DNA of 8,453 nucleotides from Pseudomonadota bacterium (GTDB lineage Bacteria; Pseudomonadota; Alphaproteobacteria; Rhodospirillales; Casp-alpha2). Shown piece after piece: positions 5,598-8,453 of this stretch (its first letter is position 1; each line of letters begins with the position of its first letter). The notes beneath the pieces were generated by a model that was not told the origin of the DNA, did no database searches, and worked only from the letters and a program-made list of their open reading frames with translations. A program made the translations under genes and the position numbers. The DNA lies in NCBI GenBank assembly GCA_022563215.1, contig JADFNT010000059.1, positions 1-8,453 on the forward strand, given 5' to 3'.

Positions 5598-5847
5598 AAA
5601 GGAAAAAATTTCTCTAGTTGGCCGTGGGAGTGCGACGGCAATTTTCCGGGGTTTTTACCCCCCTCGTGGAGAAGCTTGCGGGCCGGGCCGCCACAGGCCG
5701 GGTACGGAGGCGCCCTGGTGAAATAAAATTTCCCTCATCCCCCAAAATACCTGCAAAATGACCTTGTCTTTGCCGGCCCAGGCAAAAAAATAGATTCTCT
5801 TTCGGGCCGCTTTTTCTGGTTTTCCCTAATGAACGAAACGGTATGGC

Positions 5848-6576
5848 ATGATTGACGTCCAGGGGTTGCGAAAGACCTTTAAAACGGTGACGGCGCTGGA
5901 CGGGATCGAATTCGAGGCTCGAGACGGCGAAATTACCGGCCTCATCGGCCCCAACGGGGCGGGAAAGACGACGGCGCTGCGAATCCTCTATACCGTCATG
6001 CGGCCCGATTCAGGGATCGCCCGGATCGATGGGTTCGACACCGTGACCCAACGCCAGGAGGTCCAGCGCCGCATCGGCGTCCTTCCCGACACCCGTGGCA
6101 TGTATCCGCGCCTGACCGCGCGCGAGCACGTGCGCTATTACGGCCGCCTGCACGGGATGGGCGGAAAGGCGCTGGAAAACCGGGTCGATGAGCTGTTCGC
6201 CATGCTGGGGGTCGACGATTTCGCCGATCGCCGCGCCAAGGGGTTCTCCAAGGGCCAGACCCGCAAGGTCGGTATCGCCCGCGCCCTGGTCCACGAGCCG
6301 CAGAACCTGTTGCTGGACGAACCGACCAACGGGCTCGACGTCGGCTCGTCGCGCGCCGTCCACCAGTTGATCCGCGACTGGCGGGACCAGGGGCGCTGCG
6401 TTCTGTTCTGCAGCCACATCATGCAGGAAGTGGCCGCCATTTCCGACCGCATCGTGGTGCTGTCGCTGGGCCGGGTGGTGGCCCAGGGAACGGTCGATGA
6501 ATTGTTGCGCCAGACCGGCGAGACGGATCTCGAGAACATGTTTCTTGCCGTCACCCAGCGGACGGAATCCTGGTAA
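5848..6576 (+). CDS. natA: ABC transporter ATP-binding protein, NatA type
   Basis: A 242-residue cytoplasmic ATPase subunit. It has Walker A GPNGAGKTT (34-42), signature FSKGQ (133-137, in place of LSGGQ), Walker B LLLDEP (153-158), D-loop NGLD (161-164) and switch His190 (CSH). GVLPDTRGMYPRLTAREH (77-94) occupies the Q-loop, with Asp81 where most ABC ATPases have Gln. This form, with the FSKGQ signature, is what I recall of NatA-like proteins. With the permease encoded 14 bp downstream it should form an ABC-2 exporter. The family name comes from Na+ extrusion in Bacillus, but the substrate in proteobacterial homologues is not assured. The ATG at 5848 is chosen because the nearby ATG at 5843 stops after two codons. 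The ribosome binding site is poor. An 8-codon frame from 5829 overlaps the start and might couple translation. Confidence 0.88.
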   Translation: MIDVQGLRKTFKTVTALDGIEFEARDGEITGLIGPNGAGKTTALRILYTVMRPDSGIARIDGFDTVTQRQEVQRRIGVLPDTRGMYPRLTAREHVRYYGRLHGMGGKALENRVDELFAMLGVDDFADRRAKGFSKGQTRKVGIARALVHEPQNLLLDEPTNGLDVGSSRAVHQLIRDWRDQGRCVLFCSHIMQEVAAISDRIVVLSLGRVVAQGTVDELLRQTGETDLENMFLAVTQRTESW

Positions 6577-6590
6577 GAGAGGCGGGAGAA

Positions 6591-7769
6591 ATGTGGCGCC
6601 GCATCTTCGTCGTCTTCGCCAAGGAGGTCATAGACAATTCCCGCGACCGGCGCTCGTTGCTGGTGGCATTGATCTATCCGTTGCTGGGGCCGCTGTTGCT
6701 GGGGCTGATGATTGCCGCCGTTGTCGATGTCGTGACAATCCGGACCGAGGCCCGGGGGACGCTGCCGGTCCTGGGTGCCGAATGGGCGCCGGAGTTCGTT
6801 GCCTACCTTGAAAGCCGCGGCATCACCGTGACGCCGGTGCCCGAGGACGCAGAGGCCGCCGTCCGCGACGGCGAGTTGAAGACAGCGGTGGTGATTCCGG
6901 AAGGCTTCGGGGAGTTGTTCCGGGCCGGCAAGACGGCCACCATCCACGTCGTCTCCGATTCCTCTAACCTGCCCGGCCTGATCGCCCTCAACCGCACCGC
7001 CACCTTGCTGGGGGAATTCAACCGTAAGGTCTGGAGACAGCGGATCAAGGCGCTGGGGGTCGACGTGCAGATCCTCCAGCCGCTGGCGATCAAGAGCATC
7101 GACGTCACCAAGGGCTCCAATATCGCCCAAATCCTGCTGTTCATGGTGCCGCCGCTGCTCATTTTCAACCTGTTCATGGGCGGCGTTTACCTGGCCATCG
7201 ACACCACGTCGGGCGAACGCGAACGGGGTTCGTTGGAGCCGCTGCTCATCAACCCGGTGGAGCGGTGGGGGCTGATGCTGGGCAAATACCTGGCGGCGCT
7301 GTTGTTCACCGGCATCGCCGTGGCCGTGCAGTTGATCGCCTTCAAGGTGATTTTCCAATCCGCCGGCGGCAGCGGCGGTTTCAACTTCGCCGAGGTTTTC
7401 TCCGCCCTCACCCTGTTGGGGATCTTCGCCGTTACGCTGCCGTTGATGATGGTGGCGGTGGGGGTGCAGTTCATCATCGCCACCATGACCCGAAGCTTCA
7501 AGGAAGCGCAAACCTATCTCGGCCTGTTGCCGCTGGTGCCGGCGCTGCCGGGGATGGTCCTGGTGTTCGCGCCGGTGAAGGCGCAGGAATGGATGATGAT
7601 GATCCCGACCTTTTCCCAGACCCTGCTGTTGGGGCAGTTCGTGCGCGGCGACGGGGTGGCGTTCCCGGACGCCTTGATATCCATGGCGTCCTCGATGATC
7701 GCCGCCCTGGTCCTGATCTTTATCGCGGCCCGGCTGTATGAGCGCGAAAATCTGATTTTCGGGGAATAA
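6591..7769 (+). CDS. natB: ABC-2 type permease, NatB type
   Basis: A 392-residue membrane subunit partnering the preceding ATPase. The first membrane segment lies at about 22-48. A long periplasmic domain (about 50-175) follows, and then about five further segments (near 178-203, 230-255, 270-298, 308-328 and 362-382). The cytoplasmic coupling motif GERERGSLEPLLINPV (208-223), typical of NatB/ABC-2 permeases, follows the second segment. GGGAG at 6584-6588 gives a good ribosome binding site immediately before the ATG. The gene is 14 bp from natA and clearly co-transcribed. Its stop TAA (7767-7769) directly abuts the stop of the convergent 87-residue gene. The family assignment is firm. The exported substrate (Na+, a drug or a small molecule) is open. 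Confidence 0.87.
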   Translation: MWRRIFVVFAKEVIDNSRDRRSLLVALIYPLLGPLLLGLMIAAVVDVVTIRTEARGTLPVLGAEWAPEFVAYLESRGITVTPVPEDAEAAVRDGELKTAVVIPEGFGELFRAGKTATIHVVSDSSNLPGLIALNRTATLLGEFNRKVWRQRIKALGVDVQILQPLAIKSIDVTKGSNIAQILLFMVPPLLIFNLFMGGVYLAIDTTSGERERGSLEPLLINPVERWGLMLGKYLAALLFTGIAVAVQLIAFKVIFQSAGGSGGFNFAEVFSALTLLGIFAVTLPLMMVAVGVQFIIATMTRSFKEAQTYLGLLPLVPALPGMVLVFAPVKAQEWMMMIPTFSQTLLLGQFVRGDGVAFPDALISMASSMIAALVLIFIAARLYERENLIFGE

Positions 7770-8033
7770 TTAGCCCCTCTTGATGCGTTCGTAATCCCCG
7801 CACCAATCGGCGTTATTGGTTTCCATCCACACCGTCGTCAAGGCGCTGGCCTGCGGCGCATAACGCCGGCACAGGCCTTTCGGGGAACTCTTCCTGAAGC
7901 GGCCGGTTGCCCGCGGGTTGGCGGCATCCAACTCGACGGCACCCGAATCATAGCGCTGCTGTTGCTTGAACTTCCAGCCGGGGAGCCAATAACGGCAGTT
8001 CTGGCATGAATCGACAATGTCTTCATCGGCCAT
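7770..8033 (-). CDS. small four-cysteine protein, probable metal-binding
   Basis: An 87-residue soluble protein. CxxC at Cys10/Cys13 (SCQNCRYW), Cys55 in GLCRRYAP and Cys78 in WCGDYE form a four-cysteine set suited to a zinc or iron-sulfur site. The pattern (CxxCRYW, then GxCRRYAP, then W..T....WCGDY) resembles small uncharacterised proteins common in proteobacteria; I recall the pattern, not a function. It has no signal peptide or membrane segment, and the middle (20-50) is polar and basic. The ATG at 8033-8031 is supported by AAAGGA (8046-8041) 7 nt upstream. Its promoter must lie in the 112-bp divergent spacer that contains the 14-bp palindrome. It converges on natB with no intervening base. 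Confidence 0.8.
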   Translation of the reverse strand: MADEDIVDSCQNCRYWLPGWKFKQQQRYDSGAVELDAANPRATGRFRKSSPKGLCRRYAPQASALTTVWMETNNADWCGDYERIKRG

Positions 8034-8072
8034 GGCCGTGTCCTTTGCGCTGTTCTGTCGGCGAAGGGGTCA

Positions 8073-8086
8073 TCTGTTATAACAGA
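8073..8086. promoter_or_regulatory. perfect 14-bp palindrome, candidate operator
   Basis: TCTGTTATAACAGA is a perfect palindrome in the divergent spacer 8034-8145, 40 bp from the four-cysteine gene start and 60 bp from the membrane protein start. Its TTATAA core could overlap a -10 element on either strand. It looks like the site of a dimeric regulator controlling one or both genes. The regulator is unknown. Confidence 0.5.
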
Positions 8087-8145
8087 GTATCGGTTTTAAA
8101 GTCTTTCGGACACCGGATGCGCCCGGACAATAACAGGCCAACGCC

Positions 8146-8453
8146 ATGACAGACTTCGTTTTTCCATTCCTGTGGGGGTTGGTGGTGCTGTCGGCCTTCA
8201 TCGGCTGGGGCCGGGTGGCGGCCCGTCTGGCCGGCGCCGCCGAACCGGACTGGGGCCTATCCGCCGGCTGGGGCATGGCCCTGCTGGTTGCCATCGGCGG
8301 GGTCCTCGGCGTTGCCGGATGGGCCTTGCCGCCGGTGCTGTTCGGGCTGGTATTTTTTGGCGTCGCGGCGCACCTGGCGGGATACGGGAAATGGCAACTG
8401 TCGTTCAAGGGGTGGTCCGGCGCCGCCTGGGGGCTGCTGGCCGTCGTCGCCGT
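8146..8453 (+). CDS. polytopic membrane protein, 5' part only
   Basis: The ATG at 8146 opens a frame with no stop to the window end, giving 102 codons plus 2 bases. The protein is strongly hydrophobic and rich in Gly, Ala, Trp and Leu. Membrane segments are predictable near residues 4-22, 43-60, 62-78 and from about 92 on, with short charged links (RVAARLAGAAEPDWG, YGKWQLSFKGW). It could be the start of a large glycan- or lipid-related membrane protein; the early DWGLSAGWGMALL...IGG pattern faintly recalls LIC_10190/DUF8201-like proteins, but this is a weak memory-based guess. The ribosome binding site is weak (ACAGG about 8 nt upstream). It is divergent from the four-cysteine gene and shares the palindrome-bearing spacer. 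Confidence 0.65.
   Translation, partial: MTDFVFPFLWGLVVLSAFIGWGRVAARLAGAAEPDWGLSAGWGMALLVAIGGVLGVAGWALPPVLFGLVFFGVAAHLAGYGKWQLSFKGWSGAAWGLLAVVA

Larger units (their letters stand above)
5418..5847. other. non-coding spacer between pilin and ABC transporter operons
   Basis: About 430 bp with no convincing gene on either strand; the only plus-strand ATG frames are about 8-11 codons. It holds the pilin leader and presumed promoter on the minus strand. It is clearly AT-richer than the flanking genes at 5530-5620 and again near 5725-5830. Small inverted repeats are present: GAAAT-AAA-ATTTC near 5724-5736, and TTTGCC-GGCCCA-GGCAAA at 5769-5786, just before an A-run. The promoter of the transporter operon should lie in its right half, but I see no confident hexamer pair. 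Confidence 0.6.

Noticed and set aside
5769..5790. TTTGCC-GGCCCA-GGCAAA hairpin with A-run as a terminator
   Set aside because: The run is A, not T, on the plus strand. On the minus strand the T-run precedes the stem, so it does not fit an intrinsic terminator in either direction.
6138..7511. Minus-strand open frame of 457 codons
   Set aside because: It is antisense to natA and natB, which both have clear family motifs. Its product is rich in Gln, His, Gly and Arg, as expected of a shadow frame.
8070..8408. Minus-strand frame of 112 codons
   Set aside because: It is antisense to the hydrophobic membrane protein reading from 8146 and runs across the divergent spacer. Its product is low-complexity.

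Overview
The window is GC-rich, compact bacterial chromosome. Codons favour G/C in the third position, genes sit in short operons, and spacers are small. Gene content (a NatAB-type ABC transporter, a Tad/Flp pilin with a CpaA-type peptidase, sugar-modifying enzymes) and codon use suggest an alphaproteobacterium, possibly Rhodospirillales. That placement is inference. There are no rRNA or tRNA genes, insertion sequences, CRISPR arrays or phage genes that I can support.

Left part (1-3951), surface-glycan-type enzymes. A possible minus-strand gene is cut by the left edge. A plus-strand SGNH/GDSL hydrolase-like protein (144-1286) meets, 10 bp away, the end of a minus-strand operon. Read in transcription order, that operon is a membrane-anchored family 2 glycosyltransferase (3951-2713), a small SAM methyltransferase (2704-2075) and a second SAM methyltransferase (2070-1297). 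The gaps are only 8 and 4 bp, so the three are probably co-expressed and act on one glycan or glycolipid. The substrate cannot be read from sequence.

Middle part (3952-5847). A divergent spacer carrying four inverted repeats and two plausible promoters separates the glycosyltransferase from a 62-residue single-pass membrane protein of unknown function. Next come, on the minus strand, a 57-residue Flp-type pilin (5417-5244) and a CpaA/TadV-type prepilin peptidase (about 5045-4464). The rest of a tad locus is not present here. The pilin has a clear Shine-Dalgarno sequence and a hairpin in its leader. An AT-richer non-coding stretch of about 430 bp (5418-5847) separates it from the next operon.

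Right part (5848-8453). natA and natB homologues form a two-gene ABC exporter operon. Its last stop codon directly abuts that of a convergent 87-residue four-cysteine protein. A 112-bp divergent spacer with a perfect 14-bp palindrome follows, then the first 102 codons of a polytopic membrane protein cut by the right edge.

The most interesting parts are the inverted-repeat-rich spacer at 3952-4132, the minimal pilin/peptidase pair with its structured leader, and the palindrome at 8073-8086.
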